Positions 49,708 to 61,850 of a stretch of DNA of 64,000 bases are shown here, one piece after another. Numbering within the stretch: position 1 is the stretch's first letter; each line of letters begins with the position of its first letter. The stretch comes from Liolophura sinensis (Eukaryota > Mollusca > Polyplacophora > Chitonida > Chitonidae). The DNA lies in contig NC_088303.1 of assembly GCF_032854445.1 (NCBI RefSeq), positions 16,005,501 through 16,069,500 of the forward strand. The letters run 5' to 3'. The translations under genes and the position numbers were made by a program. The notes beneath the pieces are model-generated. The model was given only the letters and a program-made list of their open reading frames with translations. It did no database searches and had not been told where the DNA came from.

Positions 49708-52700
49708 GTTTTCAGAACATAATCACATGAGGTGAGCTAAAAGTGTGAAACATTTTCCCCATTAATCGATACTAATCGCTGAAACTTTACTAATTGATTG
49801 GTTTAATCAGCTTAACTGAATATATGTGTCAAACTTCCCGGACCCCAGTGATGAGGTTTTGGTTACTTAGAATATCCTCCTAGAATGACAACACCACAGA
49901 TGTACAATGGTCTACTGGCCACTGGTCAGGCTGACGATTATCTGCGACATATACATGTGTAATATATGAAGGAGTTTGTTGGAATATAGAATAAAAACTA
50001 CAACAACAAAAAAGAAGCAAAAGAACAAAACCATCAAACACATGCATGCAACATATATATGTTTTTTGAATCTGTATTTAAAAAGCCTTTAAAAACAATG
50101 CACTAACTTAAAACTACTTAAAATATTTTATGGTAGTAACCTGATAAAGGGTCTGTTTTTGTTTATGTGTTTTTTTTTTTGTTTTTTTCTTTAAGCCATC
50201 CTCAATGTAGGTACCTTTTGGCTTAAATCCCAAACCAAAACAGCGAGAGCTGCAATCAAACAGAAGCTTATTGCTCTAAGCTCCGACAGTGATTGCACGC
50301 CTGTGAGAGTTGCGCTCCAGTGTGACAAGTACATGTTACAATGCCTGAAATCAAATGCAAGACTAATACCCTTAACTATCAACAAAACCAATGGGCTATG
50401 AATATTTATAGCTCCATGTGAAATAAGTGAATAAAATGCTAATACACTTTACACAGCCACCATGCTGAAAACCTTTACGCAGTGTAAGAAAATGCGAAGT
50501 GTTAACACAAGAGATGTGTGCCCAAAAAGTTGGCAATTTAAAAGTCAGACAAAAAATTTGCATAATCAGATGTAGATTCTAGTCACTGGAACTGTGTCGA
50601 CAAAAAGGTATCTTCAAGCTCGTTCCACATCACAAGACCTTCTAGTCGCATCTTAACAACACACCAGGCAGTCAACTCAAGTAAAGTAAAATTTGGACTA
50701 CAACAAATTTATCTTCATAATCACTAATTAGAAACATATGCATCCTCACGTCAGGTCTCTCTACTGATGTACAGAATAAAAATTACACTTTTCTATAACC
50801 TCCTCGTCTGATAGGTTAACCTAACAAGACATCTGCTTAATCATTAATATACAAGATATCATTAGCATCTGGTATGTGTTTTTCCCTTCTTCTGATTACC
50901 AATTACTTACCATGATATGAGTTTTGGTTTTCATGGCTAAGATATTTTATTTCCAAAAAAATTAAACCAATGAATACAGTGTTAATTACATAAGTATTAA
51001 AATAAAAGGTCAACATCATTCCTGACATTCGTCCGAATTTAAAGTGATTAGCCCTGAGCTGAAAACTAACAGGTAGATTTTCAAAAAACAAATCCTCTTT
51101 AAAAAAGATGCTGATGCACAGATCAAAAAAGCAAACGAAAAAGAGGGGTATTTGTGATGAAACTAAGCAAATGTAGAGCAAAATCTGCTGATAAGTAAAG
51201 GTTAAATAAAAAAACATGTTCAGTTTTTCAGTATTTATTCAGACAAAGCCCCGGAAACATCTCAGGTATTAACCTGCAGGACAACGGTGCACACCTGCTT
51301 AACTCTTCTCCGGTGATCCTTTGTGTAGCCTGAAAGTTAAAGCAGGTAAATATATGCTAGGCGACAGAGCCAGAGTTGGATCATCCAATTAAACACAGTC
51401 TTACTCTTTCTACACACAGAAGGACGAAACACAGTAACAGACTGGGCGCTATGAGTAACTATAGCAATGATGATGCAGAGTAGGCCTACACCTACATGTA
51501 ATGTTACAAGTACAGTAACTACAGCAGCCTCCAGAAACATCAGTGACAACACACAGAACACTAAACGTTATGAGTACAATGTCAGACCTACCGCTTCTCA
51601 GCACAGGTATATTTTAAGAAAACATCAAATGAATATGTTTTCGAAAAAATTTAAATTGTTCTTTTTTTGGCTAATAAATGAAATGAAAAAGTAGAAAATT
51701 AAAGATTACACAGTCCTACTGGCTTCACTTTCTTTTTTTTTCAAATAAAACAGCAACTAAATCCTTGACCAGTACAGCCTTGCTACAGTAGCAGCCTTGG
51801 GAAGCACCAGTTCGGTCCATGATACATGTGTACCACAACACACCTATGTAACCACACCAAAACAAACTTAAACATTTCCTACTCACGCAGATCATCTAAA
51901 ACTTGTGTGACTCTCAAACATCAGCCCATTTTGAAGTGGACAACACACTTACACAAAAGCAACAGACTGTGGAAGATAGCTAACCTTTTCCGCAGCTTAA
52001 TATTGACACAAAACTTTCAATTAAAAATTCTCATCTAGCACACTGAGTGTCTTACAAACATTGCCAACACAAAAAGCCCATCACATCAATGAGACGGCCA
52101 AGCCCACATCATTCCTCACACCATATAACTCCATAAAATTCATGTCTTAATTATAAAGTTGACATGACAACACATGGAGCCTGCGATGTCTATTCCTCTG
52201 TTCTCTGATCTATTCAACTCAGAGAATGGAGCGTGAAGCTCCACAAAAACACAAAGCCAGTGTATTATTAGAGTGTTGCCGTATTTCAAAAAATCTGGAA
52301 AATTCTGTAAATTTATGCTCTTAATGCAAGTAATCTTTCAAAGCTTGTTCACATTTGTTGATCTGAGAGAAACATTTCCTCTCGTTTGAGTTTCCTAGGC
52401 ACATGACAAATACAACCTTGTTTGCTCTGAAATTACGTACAAATTCCACAGAGCAGACAAGAAACAGCAGAAGTGTCCTGCAATTTCTGGGATCAGTTGT
52501 CAAACAGTGAGCAGTCATACGATCACACAAAAACTATTTCTTCAGAAAAGACTGCTTTTGTTTTCCAAATATGGAATATACAGCTGGGGCATCGATGAAA
52601 AGAAAAATTTCATAACAAAAAGGCCTTGGCAGCAACTGTTGACTTTTGTTGCCTAGGAGTTGACTTAGATATACAATATATGGCTCACAACATCATCACA

Positions 52701-52904
52701 GATTGTGAATTTCATACCTAACAACTGAATATTCCTCACAGACTGACAGATGGAAGCAAACCTATAGTAGTATAGACACACAATCAAATCAACATAAACA
52801 ATGAAGTTTGCAATCATTTTTCCAGCTATTTCGGATGCTTCTTAATATATATACTGTAGGCCTACACATTTCATCTTTCAACTATTATGCTGGATTCCTC
52901 TCCC

Positions 52905-53050
52905 TTTGTACGTGAGCAGGTCTGCCATCAGCCTACAAATGGTCATGGGTTTCCAGTTTCCTCCCACCATAATGCTAGCCGCTGTCCTATAAGTGAAAGT
53001 ATCCTTGATTATGTAATAAACACTACTCAAATAAATAAGCAAATAAATCA
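52905..53050 (+). mobile_element. SINE-A 3' part, plus orientation
   Basis: ggtctgccatcagcctacaa, atggtcatgggtttccagtt, tcctcccaccataatgctag and ccgctgtcctataagtgaaa are followed by an ataaat-type tail. The tRNA-like head is missing. Confidence 0.85.
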
Positions 53051-53349
53051 GCCTTCAGTCAAGAATTACACGTCTTTAGTATAATGATCTAACAAATGAA
53101 CCGTATAAAAGCAAACTGACAACATTTGAGGTCAAATACACTGGGTGTCTATGTAGACAGAATTCCAGTCTGACAACAGCTCTCTCTGATCTTTGGCTGC
53201 CACAAGCATGGACATGATGTTACATTACCCTGGCACCTGTGCTTTGGGAGACTGTAGCATGAACTGATGAGGAGCCGTCAACCAGGTATGCTCGGAAGAC
53301 AGCCTTAACATAGGCAGGTTAACGACACAGTCACATTAGGCCAGTCCAA

Positions 53350-53530
53350 GTTAGTTCATTTATTTGATTGGTGTTTTACGGCAAACTCAAGAATTTTTCA
53401 CTTATAAGATGACGGCCAGCATTACAGGTGGGAGGAAACCCTGTGGAGCCCAGAGTAAATATCCAACCATCTGCAAGTTGCCACCAGACCTTCCCACGAA
53501 TGGCCAGAGAGGAAGCCAGAATGTTCAAGT
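53350..53530 (-). mobile_element. SINE-A copy, minus orientation, head missing
   Basis: tttatttgattggtgtttta, actcaagaatttttcactta, gatgacggccagcatta and gtgggaggaaaccctg, then tctgcaagttgccaccagac and ggccagagaggaagccagaa. It is 300 bp from the plus-oriented copy at 52905, so the two are in inverted arrangement. Confidence 0.88.
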
Positions 53531-53907
53531 TAATTAAATTATCATTTAAATGCAAAGTATAACACCCCAAAAGGATTACTCTCACTTTGTCAAAAATTTG
53601 TCAAAAAAGCTAATTTGTGGGCTTTTTTACCACTTTGGATTGATATTGTACTCAGTTTTATTTCATATCACAAAGGTGCCACCTGCAAGTTGATGAAGAC
53701 ACATATCAAGAGCTGTCTTACTGAAACAATATGATGACACTGGACATAGTGACAAACACTTTGTGGTTAATGGACTACCAACAATACGCCGGTGATCACT
53801 GGCCTGAACTGGTATGCTGCTTTCGATAATTCCAAGTGACATAAGGTGTGAATTCTTTCAAATTAAACACTCATTTTTACCAAGAAATGTACTTGACTAA
53901 AAACAAC

Positions 53908-54122
53908 ATAACCATGACATCGCACTTTAGGCAAGTACACAAAAATGCCCACTTAAGGAAAATCAAATGGGTCACCATCCTTTCAGTTTCAACCAATCAA
54001 GGGAAAGATATTTCTACCACCTGAGATGGCATCTGTTCCGCTATGACGTCACCCATTCCTAGTTCACCTTTAAATCAGCTGTTTTCCTTCTGATTATGAG
54101 ACAATTCTGACAAAGATGTACT
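53908..54122 (+). repeat. 215 bp direct duplication, copy 1
   Basis: From ataaccatgacatcgcact to ctgacaaagatgtact this is the same as 55317-55531 apart from one substitution (ggcaagtac against ggaaagtac). It contains a full tatgacgtcacc word, a perfect cAMP-response type octamer. It is not coding. Near identity points to a recent event. Confidence 0.97.
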
Positions 54123-54758
54123 AATAAATGTATGCTGTCATTATTTGGTGAATTATATACCGTTATGCAATAGACAGATGATGATGATGAATTTCCTTAC
54201 ATGTTCCTTGGTCTGATTCATGTTTAACACTTGACTATGGACAAGTTACACAAGTCATTTTCTTTGCCATGGTGTGCCGCCTACAACACTGTATGGACAT
54301 GATTGATCACATGATCGGTAATACCTGTAGTCGCTGGTGGAAAGGAAGTGGTTTCCATACATACAGCAATATCATCAATCATGCGCTATATGAGTCTGAT
54401 ACCTTCTGTCCCCATAAGCTTGTATAATACCTCCCTAGGGAACATACTGCGTGTGTGCCCTCAAAGTCAATAAAATAAAAGATGAATCTGCGATAACATG
54501 GACACACAACCTTCTTTAATGAATGTAACAGACACAAATGATAAACATAACGAATAATTAATAAATCATGGCCTTTGTCCTCTAAAAAACATCAGCTTTG
54601 AACTTGTAAGATATCATTGCTATAGTTACTCACCCTTTTACGCCATGCATCCTTCATCCTAATTTGGCCTCAGGTGTATGTACATAACATGAGAGCTTTC
54701 TGATGTAACTTGGCAATTTTTTTTTTTCATCGACTTCAGCGGACAAAAACGGACTTAC

Positions 54759-54880
54759 TCCAAAGATATTTCCGACCAGGCGTAAATAATTCAGTCTACG
54801 TCCTGGTTGAGGTCCAGGACTGCTTGGAGCGACTTCAGGATTTGAGGGTAGGATCAATAATGAATGCATAAAATCTGCAG
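54759..54880 (-). CDS. candidate exon I (122 nt)
   Basis: The segment lies between acceptor ctaattgttccag and a perfect donor GGA|gtaagt. Two bases complete a codon, then 40 codons read ADFMHSLLILPSNPEVAPSS, PGPQPGRRLNYLRLVGNIFG, ending in phase 0. It can follow candidate exon K and precede exon F in frame. An ATG (54869) could be a start. The frame also stays open past the donor for about 34 more codons (VSPFLSAEVDEKKK onward), so a retained form is possible. Composition is protein-like (Pro/Ser stretch, then basic and hydrophobic), but no domain is recognised. Confidence 0.38.
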
Positions 54881-55316
54881 CTGGAACAATTAGACCTGAT
54901 CAAGGAAACTGTATAAATGCCTACAAAACTATTACCTATAAATTATATGCAGTATATGGAATGGATTGTGTGGAACCACAAGTCAGGGAACCAGAAACAT
55001 TACCTTCTCATATATAACAAAACAAAGGTGTGGTCTGGTTGATGGGAATATAAAGGGCATAGGTGGGTGAAGGGAGGGTTGGTTGGAGGTGGTGCAGTGT
55101 GATAATGAAACAAAACTCTTTAAATTTTAAATACATGTAATCTTAACTCAAAATCTTGTTGCACACAGTCAAAAATACAAAACTGGATAAAAATATTCTG
55201 GTTTTATGTCAGTGCTATAATGCTATTAAAAGAAAGACAAGACCAAATATATATGTATTAACAAAGAGTCATACTTAAAGTTCAAAAACAGTCACTTTTT
55301 ATTTTTAAGATGTAGG

Positions 55317-55531
55317 ATAACCATGACATCGCACTTTAGGAAAGTACACAAAAATGCCCACTTAAGGAAAATCAAATGGGTCACCATCCTTTCAGTTTCA
55401 ACCAATCAAGGGAAAGATATTTCTACCACCTGAGATGGCATCTGTTCCGCTATGACGTCACCCATTCCTAGTTCACCTTTAAATCAGCTGTTTTCCTTCT
55501 GATTATGAGACAATTCTGACAAAGATGTACT
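55317..55531 (+). repeat. 215 bp direct duplication, copy 2
   Basis: Second copy of the 53908-54122 unit, same orientation, about 1.2 kb away. The bases flanking the two copies differ. I see no target-site duplication around either. Confidence 0.97.
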
Positions 55532-55810
55532 TAAAACCCATTTTGAACATAAAGTGTCAGTGGAATACACCTGGCATTGTTCCCCAATGTCTCAACCAGG
55601 AGGCCACAATGCGTGGCCTTTGGTAATAATATTCAGGGGGACCGTAATTTGCATGACAAACGAGTGCCTCGCTTCTAATACTAAATAGCATAGGATATAG
55701 GTGACACAACATCATTTTTTCCGGTTTGTCAAAAATGGGGCATCCTACGGCCCCATAAGGATTCCAGATTAAAGTGATTTACTGAGTTACCAAGCATGTG
55801 ATAAAAAATG

Positions 55811-56013
55811 CCTGTGCCTGTTTAGGTCTGCATGGACCCCTCTGTTTAGGTCTGCATGTACCCCTCTGTTTAGGTCCACATGGACCCCTCTGTTCAGGTC
55901 TGCATGGACCCCTCTGTTTGGGTCCTCATGGACATCTCTGTTTAGGTCCACATGGACCCCTCTGTTTAGGTCTGCATGTACCCCTCTCTTTAGGTCTGCA
56001 GGGACCCATCTTT
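55811..56013. repeat. 24 bp minisatellite, about eight units
   Basis: Units of ggtctgcatggacccctctg plus ttta, with variants (ggtccacatgg, ggtcctcatgg). The unit is eight codons, so the plus strand is open for 72 codons with repeat LGLHGPLC. No ORF context supports translation. Confidence 0.95.
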
Positions 56014-56970
56014 TGAAGTAAATTTGGAGATATTTTTTTATAGGCTCAAAATTTCAATATGCAATCAAATACAGACACCCTGTATAATTAAATCTATGGT
56101 TATTTAATACCCACTTTGTATCCGAGAGACCCAAGAGATAATTTTGAAAATATTAGTGAAGGAGCCTTATTTGTGCATGTATGTATGTTCAGTGTCAACA
56201 CATCCAGATGGGGTCAGATTCAATCTTCAAAAGACAAAAATCACAATATACTCTCATTAATATTTAACTACAAAGTAATTAGTATGTCCTATACGATTCA
56301 AAACTGATGAATACCGGGTTCGACTTGCAAAGCACACCTGAGCAGATATCTGCATGGCGGTAGTTAGAGGGCATCTAATTAACAAGACAAAAAAAAAAGA
56401 CCCAACTAAGAAAGAATGATGGCGTATGTGATGTATGTATGAATAATGCAAGAAGAAGTCCATAGCTTGAGGGAGCGCGCTGTGTGCCAAACCTCACATA
56501 CTTTACTATCTCTTTTAAATGTATAACAAAGAATGCATAGCTTAGATACAAATTAGAAAAATTTGCATCACAGTTCATCAATAATAAACAAAAATGTTCA
56601 CTATCCTATCTAAGAACACACCAACAATGGCAGATGTAAAAGACCAATTATCACAGATCGCTCAACTTTCAATGATACCATGTTATACACAGGTAGATAA
56701 TTACATTTATACCCTTAGGAAAACAATATTTGAATTTCTGCATGAATTATATTCTTCATACATCAGCAAAAAAAGTGCTTTCCTGAAACACGCCCTAACG
56801 GGCCTTGATGGCCACGCTATTTCATGGGTTATCCCATTATCTTTGACCACCAAGATCATATGTTCAAAGCCTGATCAGTCACATGAAATGACAATGTGTT
56901 GTTCTTTTTCTTTGACTGATTGGTGTCGCAAATAAACCTAATCGATCAGCATCATGTAACTGACCACAAC
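56014..56970. other. non-coding stretch
   Basis: Nothing recognised. The open stretch at 56594-56935 on the plus strand lacks splice borders or a recognisable pattern. Confidence 0.5.
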
Positions 56971-57560
56971 ATAATTAATAACAGCCTCAAAAGGCTCCAA
57001 ATGGTTTTCTTTTACCAGTCTAGCATTGTTGGAGTCTTGATGGTTACAATGTTAATTTCGTACTCAAGGAAGGTCCAGGCCGATTTCTTACCGAACAAGT
57101 CTCGCGCAAATAAAGACACCAACCTAAAGACCTGCTTTCCCCACCCACTGCATCGCCACCATACATCCCTACTCAATTTAGAATAGATTTATTATAGCTA
57201 CGAAGGGGGTATACACTCCTGGGCGAATGCCGCCATGTTTAGCAGCCACACACATGTCCTGCTTCACATTGGAGCAGTGGGAAGATGACGGCAGTCACCG
57301 AGGAGTGTATGCCGTGGGAGCCTTCATGGCTATAATAAATCTATTCTAAACTGAGTAGGGACGTATGGTGGCGATGCGGTGGGTGCCGAAAGTAGGTCTT
57401 TAGGCTGTTGTCTTTTATTTGTGCGAGACTTGTTCGCTAACAAGAGAGAATCGGCCTGGACCTTCGTTGAGTACGAAATTAACATTGTAAGCATCGAGAC
57501 TCCAACGCTAGGCCAGTATAAGAAAAGGAGTTGGAGTCTTTCGAAGCTAAATTAATAAAT
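56971..57560. repeat. 590 bp near-palindrome (long hairpin)
   Basis: The left arm (about 56971-57240) and right arm (about 57281-57560) are inverted repeats around a 40 base loop. Matching blocks include gtctagcattgttggagtct against the inverse of agactccaacgctaggcc, acaatgttaatttcgtactc, gaacaagtctcgc, cgcatcgccaccata and tagaatagatttattatag. The inner parts pair too (atacactcct with aggagtgtat). Arms differ by scattered substitutions and small indels, roughly one in ten by eye. ORFs inside it are accidental. Confidence 0.93.
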
Positions 57561-58867
57561 GACAAACAGGAAAGATACCTATATCATCTCCATCAGTCAA
57601 AAGTCAGTTTTGTGTGTATAGTACCGGTTCTCTTCCAGCTACGTGCATTTTTAATTAACACTGAACACCATTTCTATTAAACTCAGTGTTTTTCTTTGAC
57701 CACTAGTACACCTTTCAGCTAGAAGCATCTGTAAATTCTTCACTATGTCCTGCTTCACACATTATCCTGTTCTCTCCTCGTTCTTCTTACTTCTTCCTGC
57801 TACTGAGTTTTGTTACATGTATACTTGAAGAGTTAAACCTATCTTAATTACCTGGTCAGATTCTCAGCCATTTCTCATTTCCCAGTTGCAATCCACAGAA
57901 AGGTTTGAGAGAGCTGTTTTATTTCACTACCTGTCTTAAAGGCTTTTAATCCCAACTGTTGCCCTATCACACCTAGATTCAAATGTTGTGTACAGCTCCC
58001 TAATCCAAATGTACACTTAATTCCACTGGCTATTGTCGTTTTATATCGTTTTGTAATATTACATGTACCTGATATATGTACTGTTTTGCTCATACCTACA
58101 TTCACCTGTGCTACACAGATCATTAACCCACAGGTACGTACACAATATTCCGATATCTCTTCTGCAATATTACTTGATACCATTTCCCACACACATAAAA
58201 TAGACGTAGGTCTGTATTGTTCATCATGTATACTATGTCTTTATCATTACATGGCACATGTACTCAGGTAATACAGGTATTTAAAGGGTAGGCCAATGTG
58301 AGTCAGGCACATGAAACTATTTTATCAGTGGTCACTTCTGTACTTAAGCAGCACAAGATACAATATCAACCTCTACTTTAGGCTTGTAAGCTGAATGAGT
58401 TTAGGTACATACTAGAGTAATACCTAAGATATATACCATAATTATGCAGGACAAATTTTTTAAATTTTATTAATAAGGTATAGAGTGTTCACTAGATATT
58501 AGTGCTTAAAGCACAAAGCAGTGTTATTACACTCTGCTAGCACTTAGCCAGAAAAGGACATTGGTTTAGTAAACTGTATGTACTATGATTTTCACATTCA
58601 TCTGTATCATACATTTCTGTAAAAACAGATTACCAGTATTACTTTACAAAGCACATTTTAAATATCTGCTAAACCACAGGTTGTAGAGTAAGTAGACGTT
58701 AAAACTGAACAATATTCACACCAGTTTGTCAACGTGAAAAATTTACACAATTTCAAACTTCATATGCCATTGTGATCAGAAATATGCTAATAAAACACTG
58801 CATTACATGTGTGTAACATAATAAAAATCAATACACAAATTGACACTCTGAGGTGAACTTAACTTAC
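57561..58867. other. non-coding stretch
   Basis: AT-rich, with no repeat or exon I can support. On the minus strand it would be the start of the intron that follows the 58868 donor. Confidence 0.5.
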
Positions 58868-59400
58868 CTTGGGAGAGCTGTGAAATTGAAGCGATGCTGT
58901 TCACTTTATGTAATGTCACTTGTTAGCTGGGACAGGTGAAAACTTTCGAAAAACTCGTTAGCAGGTAAAATCCACCAGTTTCAAGTGCGACCAAAAAGCT
59001 GACACTTGTCATGAAATCCACCTGTAAAAGGTGCACAGCAAAACTGCAAGGCCGATGGGCACTTCTTATACAGGCCTTAATTCTCAACCTGAAATGTTAC
59101 CAGCCAATCAGCTACATGTAGATAGCTACAGTAACACTAACACACATGTACGGGGATAAAGATCTACACAGATATATCAGCTTACAACCTCATCAGCAGC
59201 TGAATTCACTGCGGCTCAGTCCAAACTCCTGACACAACCACCTCGTCAGTAAGTCTGCAGGCCAAGGGACACGAGCTCCAGCAAACGTCCGCGGAAACAA
59301 CGGCTCTGGATTTGACGATCCCAGCAGATGAGGCAAGCCGATAGTCTGCTTCACGCCAGCACGTGGCAAGGCTGATGCCCGGGATAAAAACAGTCATAAC
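58868..59400 (-). promoter_or_regulatory. candidate promoter and 5' untranslated exon
   Basis: The region is richer in G, C and CpG (ccgcgg, cgtccg, acgt) than the rest of the window. On the minus strand it ends at a perfect donor, CTCCCAAG|gtaagtt. A TATA-like word (gtttatagtggg) lies at about 59408-59419. There is no long frame. A 63-codon ORF from 59397 (MTVFIPGISL) would be an upstream ORF. This is the form of a first untranslated exon, and exon A, which opens with an acceptor and a short 5' UTR, needs one. The link to exon A, 32 kb away, is an inference. The start site is not determined. Confidence 0.4.
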
Positions 59401-61767
59401 AAAAGCCCACTATAAACAATGCCCCAGGGAACTAATGGGGAGCCCTTTTGGATCCCTGCCCTAGGATCGTCTTAGTGAGTGTTGTAGGCAGACAATCACA
59501 CCTGTGCTTTGCCATCAGTTGATTGCCCACCACACCTGACTGGCCTTAGTACCTCAAGTCAACATTATACACCTGGGATTTACCTAATGAACTCAGCCAT
59601 CATCAGCCTGAAAGAAACAACAGATTGACAGTCTGTCTAATTTTAGCACACTGGATCTTTTAGACGAGACTGATTTAAATCAGTTTGCTTGCTGGTAAAT
59701 TTAAGCCAATGGCAAAAAAGCATACAATGAGCTACATAATGATGCATGAAATAAATTATGGTCTGGAGCACTTTTGCACAGGTGTATGTATTCAAATTGT
59801 AGATGAAAATGTTTTTGTTTCATTATTGTTAGTTATTCATTGAAAAAAATGAATCACTTGTAGCAATGACATATATTGCTAAGGTGTATTAACTAGCCTA
59901 AGCTACGATTTTTCTTTAACAAAATCAAATTTAATGTACCAGATACTGACTGACAGGTAACATAATTGTTTCTTTGTGTTCTAACTCTAATTAATTTCAT
60001 ATAACTAAATTCACCTAAATAATCTTGTTATACACAGGGTCTTTCATTTTGGCTCATGAAAAGCACTCACTGCAAATGAATATAAATTTTTCATTATACC
60101 TACAAATTTAGTTCCAATATTTTACTCTCAACATGAGCTGTTCCTGAATAACTGAGATATTGTTGTTTTTCAGACTAAGTTTTGATCTGCCAGATTCTCA
60201 CTGTATTCTTATAAAAATAGTCTGAGATCATGCTGACTGATGAGATGTCTTATTAATTAATAACAACATCCAATCTTTTTCTGAATCAAATAACTGATCA
60301 AATAACATGAAAGAACAAAATTTAAAAAAAGAAAAACCCAGTTATATATTAAATGTCACATGTACAATGTATATACATGTATGTATGTATGTGAACAGTA
60401 CGATAAAAGTTTACACCTCTTAGTTTATCACGTAAAAAGAATCACCTGCATGCTTGAATACCTTTCCACACTCGCCACGACTAAATGTTTATTATGATTG
60501 TTAAGTCAATTTTCATCTGAATACTCACGAGAGGTCAAGTTCAAGAGAACAAGGAAATTAAACTGTTGTCGGTCAGCCAAGCATAAAATATACTTAACCT
60601 CACAAAAAAATACCCTGTGTTGCATTCTTTAGAGCACAAATGTTGAGGGTCACTACACTACAGACAGAAGCACAGTTACTGTATGTTAGTTACAAAAGCT
60701 CTACGAAATGCTTTCCACTCTTCAGCCTCATTATTCAACAAAAATGTCCAAATAAATCATTAATTTTCAAACTGTTTATATTCATGGTAACTTACATGTG
60801 CAAGAGAACTGAGGCTGAGAAAATTTATAATATAAAAGACTTATATCAGTCTTGAATCCCTCCCCGCCCATCCTAGGCCTCATCAGATAAAATTCTCCAC
60901 CTACAAACTTATAATTACATATATTGCTGACAACAATGGAGACTAAAAACACAGGTGAGGCAGGAAGCATAGTCGAGATGAGAAAGTGAAAGTGGTAAAG
61001 TTCACAGGTATATCAGAAACAGAATAAAAATTCATACCTGACTATCACACAATGACATTCCACAAGAAATAGATACATGTAGTTTCACCCTTCTAATTAC
61101 ACGGTATAGTATGTGAGCCCGCCCTCTAGGTATTAGTGTGAGAAGGTACCACAACTCATGTCAATCATTCTTAGGAATCCAACACTTTGCCTACACAGAC
61201 ATTTCTTGAGAAAATAATCTGAAAACAATTTAACCAATGCAGCTGGATGACTGTTAAACGTACAGGTTCATTATTGTTAAAAAAAATTTTTTTTTTTCTG
61301 TATCACACTTGTGTTAAGTGAATGGTATATTCTATGGAATTGAAAACCTGGATGTGATGTTTTCAGAGTTCCATGTCTACGTGTGTAGATGTTGAGCTCA
61401 TCACGCATACCGTTACACAAGCTGACAATGCGTGGGAACATGTTCCAGCTGTCTTCTGGCAGTACAGAAATTATTATTATTATCAATTATTATTAAACTA
61501 GCAGGTTTGTATTCATCACTTGGCTTGATACTGGAAGCTTAATACTTTTTAACGCAGAATATTCAGTATAAACGATCAAATCAAATTAGATTGCATGGAA
61601 TAAGTACTGATTTACTGGGGCCGTGGATGGTGGTATGTTCACAGGTATTTTCACGACTGATTGATTATAATTTTTTTTCTCTCATTAGATGTTTAATTGC
61701 CATACTGAAGAATTTTTCACAACATTAAGGTTGCAGGAAACTGTGGTATCAATAGTAAATAACCTAC
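59401..61767. other. upstream non-coding stretch
   Basis: CACCTG and CAGGTG words cluster at 59480-59590, next to the candidate promoter. A 19 nt segment at about 60797-60815 (minus) has good borders (aattttctcag and CAT|gtaagtt) but does not fit the phases of neighbouring candidates. Otherwise nothing recognised. Confidence 0.45.
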
Positions 61768-61816
61768 CTTTGCATGTTAGACAGGCAAACTTTTCCACAC
61801 ATGGTAATTTGTACTG
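61768..61816 (-). CDS. candidate exon K (49 nt) with Cys pairs
   Basis: The segment has acceptor cacgtgtcttccag and donor AAAG|gtaggt. It reads QYKLPCVEKFACLTCK plus one base (phase 0 in, phase 1 out). The CLTC pair resembles a zinc-binding knuckle but is not enough to call a domain. It joins candidate exon I in frame. It lies upstream of the candidate promoter at 59 kb, so it would belong to a longer transcript form or to another gene. Confidence 0.3.
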
Positions 61817-61850
61817 CTGGAAGACACGTGGCCTCCAGCAATCTTCCGGA

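Larger units (their letters stand above)
37239..54758. other. long intron-like or intergenic interval with dispersed repeats
   Basis: Seventeen kilobases, with candidate exon H near the left. SINE-A and SINE-B copies, three fold-back elements and part of a 215 bp duplication are listed separately. Open stretches at 40450-40725, 50191-50391 and 45816-46004 have neither clear splice borders nor a recognisable pattern. The parts at 46-48.9 kb and 50.4-52.9 kb hold nothing I can name. Confidence 0.55.

Noticed and set aside
50191-50391. Minus ORF of 66 codons in a less AT-rich patch
   Set aside because: No start context, donor or family; an internal tttgatttcag acceptor-like site is not followed by a consistent exon.
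50911-50936. 26 nt minus segment with ATG and donor ATG|gtaagt
   Set aside because: Weak acceptor and too short to support.
55798-56016. Plus ORF with LGLHGPLC repeats
   Set aside because: A product of the 24 bp minisatellite.
56920-57186. Plus ORF of 88 codons
   Set aside because: Lies in the left arm of the long hairpin and has no counterpart pattern in the other arm.
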